The notes beneath the pieces were generated by a model. It was not told the origin of the DNA and did not search any database. It worked only from the letters and a program-made list of their open reading frames with translations. From Gammaproteobacteria bacterium (GTDB taxonomy: Bacteria > Pseudomonadota > Gammaproteobacteria > Steroidobacterales > Woeseiaceae): a DNA stretch of 41,813 nucleotides. The position numbers and the translations under genes were made by a program. Shown here piece by piece: positions 15,696 to 24,243 of the stretch. The stretch's first letter is position 1. The number at the start of each line of letters is the position of its first letter. The stretch spans positions 1 to 41,813 of the forward strand of contig JAOTZC010000022.1 of NCBI GenBank assembly GCA_029861535.1, in the 5' to 3' direction.

Positions 15696-17324
15696 TCAGC
15701 TCGAATCACTCGGCTGCAACCCCTCACTGATTTTCCCAGCCGTCACGCTCCAGCGAGCGTCGACGCTGACTATGTAGTTTTGTTCGTGCACAGTGTCGAC
15801 GAGGTGCCACTCGCCGCTGCAGAGTGTCCGATCAATATTTAGCAACAGCCAGCCGCGACGATCGGTCTCCATATATTGCAGCGCCGGATTCAGCTCGAGC
15901 GTAGCGTCCCGAACGGCGCCAGGCCGAACCTCGGGAAGATACTCCGCGAAACCGGGTGACGTCACCGACGGTGCCATGAATTCGACGGCCACGGCTTCGC
16001 TGCCACCGTCCGGAATCAGGTTTCCGGCCAATGACGTATGCAAGTCACCGCTCAATACCACGGGGTTGTCGGCGTAGTCGCGAAGGTCCTTCAAAAAATC
16101 CTCGCGCGCCTCCGGATAGCCGTTCCACGTGTCCAGCAGCATCGGCGGATTGCCTTCACTCTGCTCTATTAAGCCGGCGAGTTGTTCGGCTGGCAATAAT
16201 GACTCTCGCTCCAAATCGAGTAGCGGTTCCAGTTCCGGCGACCGTGTGGGTGAGACCATGACCTGCTGCCCAATGATTTGCCAGAGTGTGCCTTGGGCGT
16301 GCCGCAACGTACGTTGCAGCCAGCTTTCCTGGCTGGCCCCCAGCATGCGCCGTTTCGAGTCACGCATGTCGCGATCGATGGATTCTTTTGTCGCCTGGGC
16401 CCTGGCGTCCGGTTGCCGATCGCGACCGTGCATGCGTGTGTCGAGCATGATAAGCGACAACAAGTCACCGTAACGATAACGACGAAAAATCCGAGTCGAT
16501 GCCGCGTTGTGCGCGACTCGCACCGGCATCCACTCGAGCCAGGCCTGGATCGCCGCATCACGCCGGTCGTCCCATCCACCGTCATCCTGACGATGATTTT
16601 CGGCGCCTTCGTGCCAGGCATCGTTGGCGATTTCGTGATCGTCCCAGACTGCGATGAGTGGATGTGCGGCGTGCATTGCCTGTGAGTCCGCGTCAGACTT
16701 GTACTGCGCATGGCGCGTCCGGTAATCCTCGAGTCGAAGTAATCGCCCACGCGGCTGTGGCAATCGGCCGAGCTCTTCTGCGCGCTCAGTTGCGTATTCT
16801 CCAACGCCGTATTCGTAGATGTAATCACCAAGATGAATGACCGCCGCAAGATTGTCGCGATGCGCGATGTCTCGATACACGTGAAAGTAGCCATACGGAT
16901 GATTCGCACAAGACACGACAGCGAACGACGCTGTTTCAGGTGAGTCGGTGGGTAATGTGCGAGTTCGTCCGACGGGCGACAGCCGGTCACCGACCTCGAA
17001 CTGATAGTAAATTTCCCGGCCAGGCTGCAAGCCCTTAGCATCGACCTTTACCGTGTAGTCGCGATGCGGTCCGGTCCGGAACGCGCCTTGTTGAAGAACG
17101 ATGCGCATGTTGCGGTCGGCTGCCGTCCGCCATCGCACCTCGACCGATTCGCCGGCCAGTCCCGACACACGCGTCCACAGAATCACCCGGTCCGTCATTG
17201 GGTCTCCGCTGGCCACACCGTGCACGAATGACACCTGGTCCAGCCTTGTCGACTGCGATTCGCAGCCAAGCATCGGATACAGCACGCCGCCGAGTAAAGA
17301 TCGAACAAAATTTCGTCGTTTCAA
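15696..17324 (-). CDS. phoD: PhoD-like alkaline phosphatase
   Basis: A 542-residue exported metallophosphodiesterase/phosphatase that releases phosphate from organic esters. The N-terminus MKRRNFVRSLLGG carries a twin-arginine signal, followed by a lipobox-like LGC. A PhoD N-terminal beta domain (RVILWTRVSG) is followed by the metal-binding core: VSCANHPYGYFHVY, HLGDYIYEYG, WDDHEIANDAW and a late SGDLHTS. The TTG start at 17324 is the only one that gives the Tat signal; GCGGA lies 8 bases upstream. The gene follows RidA and the sterol desaturase with gaps of 12 bases each, implying one operon. No Pho box was recognised. Confidence 0.92.
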   Translation of the reverse strand: MKRRNFVRSLLGGVLYPMLGCESQSTRLDQVSFVHGVASGDPMTDRVILWTRVSGLAGESVEVRWRTAADRNMRIVLQQGAFRTGPHRDYTVKVDAKGLQPGREIYYQFEVGDRLSPVGRTRTLPTDSPETASFAVVSCANHPYGYFHVYRDIAHRDNLAAVIHLGDYIYEYGVGEYATERAEELGRLPQPRGRLLRLEDYRTRHAQYKSDADSQAMHAAHPLIAVWDDHEIANDAWHEGAENHRQDDGGWDDRRDAAIQAWLEWMPVRVAHNAASTRIFRRYRYGDLLSLIMLDTRMHGRDRQPDARAQATKESIDRDMRDSKRRMLGASQESWLQRTLRHAQGTLWQIIGQQVMVSPTRSPELEPLLDLERESLLPAEQLAGLIEQSEGNPPMLLDTWNGYPEAREDFLKDLRDYADNPVVLSGDLHTSLAGNLIPDGGSEAVAVEFMAPSVTSPGFAEYLPEVRPGAVRDATLELNPALQYMETDRRGWLLLNIDRTLCSGEWHLVDTVHEQNYIVSVDARWSVTAGKISEGLQPSDSS

Positions 17325-17336
17325 TGCAAATCCGCT

Positions 17337-17735
17337 TCAGTCTGTTGAAAGAATCGCATCGGCTTCGATTTCGACTAACATGCGCGGGTCGATCAGCCGT
17401 GATACTTCGACCATCGACGTGGCCGGTGGTGCCGCGCCGAACGCGTCGCGGTGGGCCCGGGCCACCTCTTTCCATTGTTCGATATCGGTGACAAAAGTAC
17501 GCGTTCTAACTACGTCGGACAGACTCGCACCAGCCTTCTCGAGTGCCTCAGTGATCACCTGTATACAGCGCTGGGTTTGTTGATACATGTCACCTTCACC
17601 GACCAATTTTCCATCGCTGCCAATCGATGCCGATCCGGACACTGCAATGATATTGCCGGCCTTGACGGCACGGCAGTAGCCGGCTTGCGATTCCCACGGT
17701 GCCCCCGACGCAATTCGTACGTGTTTATCGGTCAT
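17337..17735 (-). CDS. RidA/YjgF family protein
   Basis: A 132-residue protein of the RidA family, whose archetype deaminates reactive enamines and imines formed by PLP enzymes. Seen: GNIIAVSGSASIGSDGKLVG near residue 27, YQQTQRCIQVITEAL, and the C-terminal RLIDPRMLVEIEADAI, which holds the Arg expected in active RidA proteins. It sits between the sterol desaturase-type hydroxylase and PhoD genes, 12 bases from each, and would be co-expressed with them; why is not clear. ATG start at 17735. Confidence 0.92.
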   Translation of the reverse strand: MTDKHVRIASGAPWESQAGYCRAVKAGNIIAVSGSASIGSDGKLVGEGDMYQQTQRCIQVITEALEKAGASLSDVVRTRTFVTDIEQWKEVARAHRDAFGAAPPATSMVEVSRLIDPRMLVEIEADAILSTD

Positions 17736-17747
17736 ATTTCACCGTTA

Positions 17748-19022
17748 TTATTCACTTGAAGTAATATTTATAAGGCTTTGTTTCGATGTACTTTTTAGTA
17801 GTCCAAGTCCTGCTAGAGACGCGAATGTGTAAACGCCGCAGACGGACCAGAACACGGCGCCAGTCGCGATACCGTAGCGCTGCAGTAGCAGCACGCCGAC
17901 ACCGTTAACGAACAATAGTCTGAGCAGCTCCAGCATGTCTGCATTTGGTCGCTGCTCATTCAACGAACCAAGCGTGTAAAGCTGTGCCCACAATAATAGA
18001 CATGGGATCAGAACAGTCGCCGCACCCTGTCGAGCAAATGACTCGGCGATCAACAGCGCGACAACGATAGCTACCGCGAACTGCGCCAACACGTATGCTT
18101 GCAGTCCGCCACTGACCGACGGATCGAATTTTTCAAAGTGTGCCAGATCTACGCGTGACTTCGGGTAGCGCGCCTCTACGTCCGTCGGACGCCAGCCTGT
18201 ACGCCTGAACCAGATCCCCAGTTTGTCGCGCCAACGCTTTGCGCGGCGCGCATCAAAAAGCAGATAGTCGTAGACCTGCAAATTAGCCCAGAACGGATTC
18301 CAGTTTGCCAGCGGCTTGCGCACGCCGAAAATGACCGCGTCGTCATCGCGTTCGTCTTCGAAGGTACCGAACATACGATCCCACAGAATAAAAATTCCGC
18401 CATAGTTTTTATCGATATAGCGCTCGTTCTGCGCATGGTGTACGCGATGATTCGACGGCGTTACCAGAATACGGTCGAGCACGCCCATACGCCGCACGAC
18501 TTGCGTGTGTACCCAGAACTGATAGATCAGATTGACCGCGTTGACGATAACAAGAACTTCCAGCGGAAAACCGATGAGGAACAGCGGTAAGTAGAAAATC
18601 CAACTGAACAGGAAGCCGGTACTCGTTTGTCGCAAAGCTGTCGAAAGATTGTAGTCCTCGCTCTGATGGTGCACTGCGTGCGCAGCCCAGAGAATCGAGA
18701 TTTCGTGGCTGAAGCGATGAAACCAGTAATAGCAAAGGTCCCAAAGGACAGCAGCCGTCACCCATAGGGCGATTCCGCGCGCGGACGCGTCAAACCACGT
18801 CAGCGGCATGTCGATCAACGCGAAATTCCGCAATACGAAACCCCAAGCCAACAGCGGCAATAAACGCGTAAAGTAGCCAAAGGTCGTGCTCAAAATGCCA
18901 GCGCTCAGGCTGTTTATCGCATCGTTCGCACGATATAGCCCGGTGCCACGCAGTCGATCGATGATCAACTCAACGACCAAGGCGAGCAGGAAAAATGGGA
19001 CGGCCAGAGCAATCAGGTCCAT
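17748..19022 (-). CDS. Sterol desaturase / fatty acid hydroxylase family membrane protein
   Basis: A 424-residue integral membrane di-iron enzyme. The eight-His metal cluster is complete: WFHRFSHE, HAVHHQSEDYN, and HRVHHAQNERY, inside four or so N-terminal helices. About 130 extra residues at the C-terminus form several more hydrophobic segments, giving a layout like alkylglycerol monooxygenase (TMEM195-like) proteins. It would hydroxylate or cleave a lipid in the inner membrane; the substrate is inferred only at that level. It is the first gene of the hydroxylase-RidA-PhoD operon, with its ATG at 19022, 57 bases from the divergent decarboxylase gene. Confidence 0.88.
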   Translation of the reverse strand: MDLIALAVPFFLLALVVELIIDRLRGTGLYRANDAINSLSAGILSTTFGYFTRLLPLLAWGFVLRNFALIDMPLTWFDASARGIALWVTAAVLWDLCYYWFHRFSHEISILWAAHAVHHQSEDYNLSTALRQTSTGFLFSWIFYLPLFLIGFPLEVLVIVNAVNLIYQFWVHTQVVRRMGVLDRILVTPSNHRVHHAQNERYIDKNYGGIFILWDRMFGTFEDERDDDAVIFGVRKPLANWNPFWANLQVYDYLLFDARRAKRWRDKLGIWFRRTGWRPTDVEARYPKSRVDLAHFEKFDPSVSGGLQAYVLAQFAVAIVVALLIAESFARQGAATVLIPCLLLWAQLYTLGSLNEQRPNADMLELLRLLFVNGVGVLLLQRYGIATGAVFWSVCGVYTFASLAGLGLLKSTSKQSLINITSSE

Positions 19023-19079
19023 GCCGCAATAGTAACAATTTAGGGTAAGCTGCCGCCGTCAAACTTTTGGAACCCGCCA

Positions 19080-20417
19080 ATGATCAATGTCGCTGAACTT
19101 GAGTTGCTGCAGTCGGCACTTGCCCGCCTCGCTGAGGGCTACGAGCAGATGCCCGACTTTACGCCCGACTTCGATGTCGACAAGGTGACCGACGTCATCG
19201 GCCGGGTTGCCGAGCGTATGCACGATAATTACCCGTATTATCACCCGCTGTATGCGGGGCAGATGCTAAAACCGCCGCACGCCATTGCACGAATCGCGTA
19301 CGCCATGTCGCTATGGGTCAATCCGAATAATCATGCGCTTGACGGCGGCAAAGCCAGCTCGGCGCTCGAAAAGGAATGTGTCGTCGAACTCGGTCAGATG
19401 TTCGGCTGGGACAAACCGCTCGGTCATCTGACCGGCGGCGGCACAATGGCGAATCTCGAGGCACTTTGGATTGCGGGGCGGCTGCGACCGGGCAAACGCA
19501 TCATTGCGTCTGAACAGGCGCACTACACACACAAGCGAATCAGTGAAGTACTCGGGCTACCGTTCTCACCGATACAGGTCGACTACGACGGTCGGCTTAA
19601 GCTCGATCATATCGAGGACCTGCTCGCCGTTGACGATGTCGGGACAATCGTTGCAACGTTGGGCAACACCGGTCTTGGTGCAGTCGACCCGCTGCCTGAG
19701 ATTCTCGTCCTGGCCAAAAAATACGGCGTGCGCGTGCACGCCGATGCAGCCTACGGCGGCTACTTCGGCCTTGCGAACACGCTTCATGACCATACGCGTG
19801 CCGCATACGACAGCCTCACCGATGTCGATTCCATTGTCATCGATCCACACAAACACGGCCTGCAGCCCTATGGCTGTGGATGTGTGCTGTTTCGGGATGC
19901 CGATGTCGGCCACTTTTACAAGCATGACTCGCCGTTTACGTACTTTAGCTCTGCCGAGTTGCATCTCGGCGAAATTAGTCTCGAATGCTCGCGTCCGGGC
20001 GCGTCCGCGGTTGCATTGTGGGCGACGCAACAACTATATCCGCTACAGAAAGGTGGCGAGTTTGCGGCTTGGCTCGACAGAAGTTTGACGGCAGCGCGCG
20101 ATTTCCATCAAAGCCTTGCGGCGAGTCCGATGTACCAACCGTTAATGCCGCCCGAACTCGATATCGTCGTGTACTTTCCTACTGCCGCCGACGCAATAAC
20201 AGCTAGTAAGCGCTCACGCGAGGTGTTTGCGCACGCGGCCCAACACCACTTGCATCTCGCGATGATTGAATTGCCGGTCGATCTCGTCAGGCACTATGTG
20301 CCAGACCTGACAGCGAATGCCGATACGCTTACCTGCCTGCGCTCAGTGCTGATGAAACCGGAGCACGCCGATTGGTTGGCGTCGATTATTAATATCTTGG
20401 AGTCATACGAGCCGTAG
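19080..20417 (+). CDS. PLP-dependent amino acid decarboxylase (group II)
   Basis: A 445-residue fold-type I PLP enzyme. The cofactor Lys258 lies in DPHKHG, the PLP-ring Asp222 in HADAAYGG, and LTGGGTMANLEAL (about 117-129) is the substrate/PLP-binding loop of group II decarboxylases (glutamate, tyrosine, aspartate, diaminobutyrate). The protein lacks the N-terminal extension of GadB-type proteins, and the substrate cannot be assigned from the residues I see. ATG at 19080 is divergent from the sterol desaturase-type gene. Its last 15 bases overlap the end of the convergent crcB. Confidence 0.9.
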   Translation: MINVAELELLQSALARLAEGYEQMPDFTPDFDVDKVTDVIGRVAERMHDNYPYYHPLYAGQMLKPPHAIARIAYAMSLWVNPNNHALDGGKASSALEKECVVELGQMFGWDKPLGHLTGGGTMANLEALWIAGRLRPGKRIIASEQAHYTHKRISEVLGLPFSPIQVDYDGRLKLDHIEDLLAVDDVGTIVATLGNTGLGAVDPLPEILVLAKKYGVRVHADAAYGGYFGLANTLHDHTRAAYDSLTDVDSIVIDPHKHGLQPYGCGCVLFRDADVGHFYKHDSPFTYFSSAELHLGEISLECSRPGASAVALWATQQLYPLQKGGEFAAWLDRSLTAARDFHQSLAASPMYQPLMPPELDIVVYFPTAADAITASKRSREVFAHAAQHHLHLAMIELPVDLVRHYVPDLTANADTLTCLRSVLMKPEHADWLASIINILESYEP

Positions 20418-20813
20418 CATAGCTCGTGCGCCAACCACGCCGAGGTAGAAGCACGCGAAACCGCCGGCCATCGTCGCCATCAGGTAGTTAAACGCATAAA
20501 AAATTTCGCTGCGCTCTAAGAGTGTGTTCATTTCTAACACCAGCGCAGATAGCGTCGTAAAGCTGCCGCAAAAGCCGATGGCAAATAGCAAACGATACTG
20601 GTCCGGTATCAATCCCGATTCGTTAAACCATGCGGAATGTGCGACCAGCTGTGCGATAACGCCCATGACCAGGCACCCGATCAAGTTGGCCGACAGCGTG
20701 CCCCACGGGAATTCGTGGTCGCTTTGCAACATCACGTTCAGCCCATAGCGCGCCATTGCGCCGATTGCTCCGCCAATCGCGACAAACATGTACGACAGTC
20801 CAATACTTTGCAT
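20403..20813 (-). CDS. crcB: CrcB/Fluc fluoride channel
   Basis: A 136-residue four-helix membrane protein that exports fluoride as a dual-topology dimer. Signature parts are intact: GGAIGAMARYG near residue 14, PWGTLSANLIGC, and GFCGSFTTLSAL around residue 80. The ATG overlaps the stop of the nitronate monooxygenase gene by one base (TAATG), so the pair is translated together. I see no fluoride riboswitch. Overlap with the convergent decarboxylase at the 3' end is 15 bases. Confidence 0.94.
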   Translation of the reverse strand: MQSIGLSYMFVAIGGAIGAMARYGLNVMLQSDHEFPWGTLSANLIGCLVMGVIAQLVAHSAWFNESGLIPDQYRLLFAIGFCGSFTTLSALVLEMNTLLERSEIFYAFNYLMATMAGGFACFYLGVVGARAMLRLV

Positions 20814-21778
20814 TAGGCCGCGCCGAGCCGGTTCTTGGCGTCAACGTATTCAGCCTGCAGGCGCATTACCAGTTGCCGCGCTGGCAGAATATCCTGAATG
20901 TCGCCGACGCCCTGCCCCGCGCTCCAGATATCTTTCCAGGCTTTAGCAGCCGACTTGTCACGATCTGCGAAATTCATGTGACGGGCCTGCGATTCGTCGA
21001 GCTCGTCGGGTTCGAGACCCGCGCGTTCGATACTGCCGCGCAGGTAGCTGCCATGCACACCGGAGAAATAAGACGTGTAAACGATGTCTGCCGCGGCCGA
21101 ATCGACAATCATGGTTTTGTATTCCGGGTTCGCGTTTGCTTCCTCGGTCGCAATGAAGCGCGTCCCAAAATACGCAAGGTCTGCACCCATCGCCTGCGCG
21201 GCTAGAATGTCTCCACCGCATGTCATGGCCCCCGACAGGATAATCACTCCGTCAAACTCGTTGCGAATTTCCTTAACCAGCGCAAACGGGCTCAGCGTGC
21301 CCGCATGCCCACCTGCGCCTGCAGTAACTGCGATGATGCCGTCAACACCCTGTTCGATCGCTTTACGCGCGTGCCGCATACTAATGACGTCATGAAACAC
21401 GAGGCCGCCGTAGCCATGCACCGCAGTGACCACGTCGGCGGGCGGGCGCAGACTGGTGATGATGATCGGAACCTCATGTTTGATACAAACCTCGAGATCG
21501 TGCTGAAGCCGACTATTGCTCGCGTGGACTATTTGATTGACGGCGTACGGCGCCGATGGTTCGTCAGGGTGCTGCTCGTCATGGGCGGCGAGCTCTTCCT
21601 TGATCTGATTTATCCATTCGCCGAGCCGCTCTTGCGGGCGAGCATTAAGCGCCGGAAAAGCGCCGACAATGCCAGCTTGGCATTGCGCAATTACAAGGTC
21701 GGGGCCGGACACGATAAACATCGGCGCACCAATGAGCGGCAGGCGCAAACTTCGTTTCAGCAGGTCGGGTAAAGCCAT
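20813..21778 (-). CDS. Nitronate monooxygenase family protein
   Basis: A 321-residue FMN-dependent TIM-barrel enzyme of the nitronate monooxygenase / 2-nitropropane dioxygenase family, which oxidises alkyl nitronates such as propionate 3-nitronate; FabK-type enoyl reductases are relatives. Seen: LPLIGAPMFIVSGPDLV at the N-terminus, GLVFHDVIS, the GAGGHAG loop with the expected His near residue 158, and GADLAYFGTRFIA for FMN phosphate binding. ATG at 21778 lies 18 bases after a terminator-like run of T. It is coupled to crcB through TAATG. Confidence 0.92.
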   Translation of the reverse strand: MALPDLLKRSLRLPLIGAPMFIVSGPDLVIAQCQAGIVGAFPALNARPQERLGEWINQIKEELAAHDEQHPDEPSAPYAVNQIVHASNSRLQHDLEVCIKHEVPIIITSLRPPADVVTAVHGYGGLVFHDVISMRHARKAIEQGVDGIIAVTAGAGGHAGTLSPFALVKEIRNEFDGVIILSGAMTCGGDILAAQAMGADLAYFGTRFIATEEANANPEYKTMIVDSAAADIVYTSYFSGVHGSYLRGSIERAGLEPDELDESQARHMNFADRDKSAAKAWKDIWSAGQGVGDIQDILPARQLVMRLQAEYVDAKNRLGAA

Positions 21779-21796
21779 TGAGCGTCCGTTCGTGTC

Positions 21797-21833
21797 AAAA
21801 AAAGCGCCCGCATGCTATCACAGCAGCGTGCGC
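21797..21833 (-). terminator. Intrinsic terminator ending the ccm operon
   Basis: On the minus strand an imperfect GC-rich stem (GCGCACGC pairing with GCGGGCGC through one mismatch, loop of about 12 bases) is followed by seven T. It starts 28 bases after the thioesterase stop and ends 18 bases before the start codon of the nitronate monooxygenase gene, so it either separates the two units or attenuates the second. Confidence 0.65.
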
Positions 21834-21860
21834 CAGTTCACAAAGGCGTTACAGACAGTG

Positions 21861-22280
21861 TCATTCCAACATGAATTTGGTTTCACAGTCGGCGACAACG
21901 ACATTGTCGGACTTACGGCGTGCTTCGCCCTTCAATATCACCAGCCGGCCTTTTTCATTGTCAATCCAGCCTCGCAGCAAGAGCGTCTCGCCAACGCGGC
22001 TTTGCTGGCGGTAACGAATTTCACAACGGGCCGTGTGCGCCTTGCGGTGATTCTTGTACAGAACATTCGCCGTTACATCGTCAAGCGCCGAGTAAATGAT
22101 GCCGCCGTGGACGGTGTCTTGCCAGCCAACATGATTTTGGTCCGGCGTGAATTCGGCCGTGCAGACGTCGCCGTCGACGTGAAAATCAATTTGTAGACCG
22201 ATAGGGTTTTCCTTGCCGCAGGCGAAGCACATCGTTGCGGATTCGATATCCGCCTCGCAAGTGTCAACCACATCGCTCAC
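21861..22280 (-). CDS. PaaI-type hot-dog fold thioesterase
   Basis: A 139-residue acyl-CoA thioesterase-like protein: FACGKENPIGLQIDF at residues 19-33, VGWQDTVHGGIIYSALDD (the hot-dog helix with the HGG motif and catalytic-site Asp), and ARCEIRYRQQSRVGETLLLRG. Cytosolic; the acyl substrate is unknown. The start is GTG at 22280, overlapping the ccmI stop (GTGA), so it is the last gene of the ccm operon by position although it has no known part in heme handling. An intrinsic terminator follows it. Confidence 0.9.
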   Translation of the reverse strand: MSDVVDTCEADIESATMCFACGKENPIGLQIDFHVDGDVCTAEFTPDQNHVGWQDTVHGGIIYSALDDVTANVLYKNHRKAHTARCEIRYRQQSRVGETLLLRGWIDNEKGRLVILKGEARRKSDNVVVADCETKFMLE

Positions 22281-23290
22281 GGCACTTGCGTGTCGATTGA
22301 CATCGACACGTTTGCATCGTCGGCGGGACGCACAATGGTCGATGAGAACCAGTCACCCGGCTGCGCCGCCGGGCTCCCCGATACCGACACGCGGGCAACG
22401 AGTTCGAACTCGGCGAAGCCCGATAAGCTGCGTCCGGGAACCATCGATTCGCGATCACTAAGCTCAATGACCGCAGGTAATTCTGACAACAGGCGCCTCG
22501 CGACTGCAATCGGTGGCGATGGTTGGGCCGGATCACGCGCAATAACGTACACGGTCGCCTCGACCGGCAATGCCGTTGCCGCGGCGTCCGAAACGCTGAC
22601 GGCCGCGTGCACGATGGCGCCGGCTTGCTCTGCCGGTGTCGATTGTGAAGCCGATGATCGTGGCGCGGGCACCGCTGCCTCACCGCGCCATGCGGCAATC
22701 CGTTGTTCGAGAATCGCGCGAACTTCCGCCGGCGGATTGGTGGCCAACAGTTGTTCCCAGCGAGTCGCCGCCAATGGCGCATCGCCGCGATTGAAGGCAC
22801 CAATACCGGACCAGAACAGGGCCTCCGGATGATTTGGGTCGAGTGCGATGGCGTTCTCGAAGACTGACACAGCTTGAGGAGACAGCTGCTGTCCGCCCGC
22901 CTGTGCCATCGCTACGCCCAGGTCAACTAAGGTTTGTGCGTTCTGCGCGGACTCCAGTTCGACGGCACGCTCGTAAGCACTGACCGCCGCCTGAAAGTTG
23001 CCGAGCGTCATGTAAGACCGACCGAGCATCTTCCAACCGTTTACGTCGTCTGGTTGTCGCTCGAGGCGCGCTGCCAGCGACGCGACCATCGCGCTGACGT
23101 CGGGTTGCTGACTCGCGCCTGACGATACATCCGGACTACCTGTGTAGCTGTAAAGTCCCGCCGATGCCGCAGCAACGAAAACGATCGCAATGCCGGTGAG
23201 CAGACGCTGCTGTTGTAGGTCTCCGAGCAATGGCCGGATCGTGAAGCCGATGGCGACTAGGCACATGAATGCCAATACTAGCCAAAGCAC
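22277..23290 (-). CDS. ccmI: Cytochrome c maturation protein CcmI (TPR apocytochrome chaperone)
   Basis: A 337-residue inner-membrane protein that binds the C-terminal helix of apocytochrome c and delivers it to the CcmF-CcmH heme ligation complex. Two N-terminal membrane helices (about 2-20 and 30-48) flank a short cytoplasmic loop. TPR repeats follow (VNGWKMLGRSYMTLGNFQAAV, then NHPEALFWSGIGAFNRGD), and a C-terminal periplasmic beta domain ends the protein. The start is GTG 23290, 3 bases after the ccmH stop. CcmH and CcmI are separate here, unlike E. coli, where they are fused. Confidence 0.93.
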   Translation of the reverse strand: MLWLVLAFMCLVAIGFTIRPLLGDLQQQRLLTGIAIVFVAAASAGLYSYTGSPDVSSGASQQPDVSAMVASLAARLERQPDDVNGWKMLGRSYMTLGNFQAAVSAYERAVELESAQNAQTLVDLGVAMAQAGGQQLSPQAVSVFENAIALDPNHPEALFWSGIGAFNRGDAPLAATRWEQLLATNPPAEVRAILEQRIAAWRGEAAVPAPRSSASQSTPAEQAGAIVHAAVSVSDAAATALPVEATVYVIARDPAQPSPPIAVARRLLSELPAVIELSDRESMVPGRSLSGFAEFELVARVSVSGSPAAQPGDWFSSTIVRPADDANVSMSIDTQVP

Positions 23291-23293
23291 GGC

Positions 23294-23716
23294 CTACCCC
23301 TGCTCGGCTGCATCGTCATCGATGGGCATCGCCATGCGCCGCCGAACGATTTGTACCATCATAAACGCACCACCGAGCAGCAGCAGTGCAGGTGCAATCC
23401 AAAGAATCAGCGTCTTGCCACTGGCACGTGGCCGGTACAAGACAAAGTCACCGTATCGCTCAACGAGGAAATCGTAAATCTGCGCATCAGTCATGCCTGC
23501 ACCGAGCATGCGTCGTATTTCGCGGCGTAGATCACGCGCGATAAGTGCATTTGAATCTTTGATGTTCTGATTCTGACACTTTACACAACGCACCTCGTCA
23601 ATGATGTCTTCGTAGCGCGCCTGCAATTCCGGGTCGTCGAACGCCTTGTCGTTGTCGATCGCATATGCGCCAGCTGTCAATGTCAGCACACAAAAAGTAA
23701 TCAGTATTCGTTTCAT
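23294..23716 (-). CDS. ccmH: Cytochrome c maturation thioredoxin-like protein CcmH (CcmL type)
   Basis: A 140-residue periplasmic, membrane-anchored protein that keeps the CxxCH thiols of apocytochrome c reduced. A signal peptide (MKRILITFCVLTLTAGAYA) precedes the EVRCVKCQNQNI motif, where Cys44 and Cys47 form the active pair (family consensus LRCxxCQ). One C-terminal membrane helix (about 106-126) ends in a positively charged tail. ATG at 23716 overlaps the ccmG stop (ATGA). Length and motif fit the short, unfused CcmH. Confidence 0.94.
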   Translation of the reverse strand: MKRILITFCVLTLTAGAYAIDNDKAFDDPELQARYEDIIDEVRCVKCQNQNIKDSNALIARDLRREIRRMLGAGMTDAQIYDFLVERYGDFVLYRPRASGKTLILWIAPALLLLGGAFMMVQIVRRRMAMPIDDDAAEQG

Positions 23717-24243
23717 TGCGCACCGTTGGCGTTTTCGATGTGAGGCACGAAGTCCCGTTCCCAAATCGCCGCTGTCAGTGGACCCAAATGTTTGTATACA
23801 ACAATCCCGTCGGGGCTGACCAAAAACGTCTCTGGCGCGCCGTAGACACCCCAGTCAATGCCAACGCGGGCATCTTCGTCAAAACCGGAAGCGACGTATG
23901 GGTCGCCCAACTGCTGCAGCCAGCGCAGCGCGTCCGCGCGATTGTCACGCCAATTAATGCCGTAAATTGGCAGTGGATTCGCAGTCGCCAACTGCATCAA
24001 GAATTCGTGCTCCTGACGACAACCCACACACCAGGTAGCCCATACATTGACCAACGCTAACTGGCCTTCGAGACTTGCGCTGTTAACGCGCTGATCTGGG
24101 TGCGTCAACGATGGCAAATCGAAATCCGGTGCCGCTTTGCCGATGTATGGCGACGGCAATTTGCTTGGATCCTGCTGTAAACCGACCCAAAACACCCCGA
24201 CGAGCATTGCGAACGCCAGGATTAGCGTGACGTATCTCACCAT
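23713..24243 (-). CDS. ccmG: Thiol:disulfide interchange protein CcmG/DsbE
   Basis: A 176-residue periplasmic thioredoxin-fold reductant for cytochrome c biogenesis, anchored by one N-terminal helix (about 4-21). The active site is WATWCVGC (Cys72, Cys75) and GVYGAPETFL holds the cis-Pro loop and the acidic residue typical of CcmG. The usual CPTC dipeptide is replaced by VG between the cysteines, a change known to shift redox potential in thioredoxin-fold proteins. ATG overlaps the ccmF stop by one base (TAATG). Confidence 0.94.
   Translation of the reverse strand: MVRYVTLILAFAMLVGVFWVGLQQDPSKLPSPYIGKAAPDFDLPSLTHPDQRVNSASLEGQLALVNVWATWCVGCRQEHEFLMQLATANPLPIYGINWRDNRADALRWLQQLGDPYVASGFDEDARVGIDWGVYGAPETFLVSPDGIVVYKHLGPLTAAIWERDFVPHIENANGAQ

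Noticed and set aside
20403..21778. Fluoride riboswitch expected near crcB
   Set aside because: I looked upstream of crcB and of the nitronate monooxygenase gene and found no sequence like the riboswitch core; a covariance search would be decisive.
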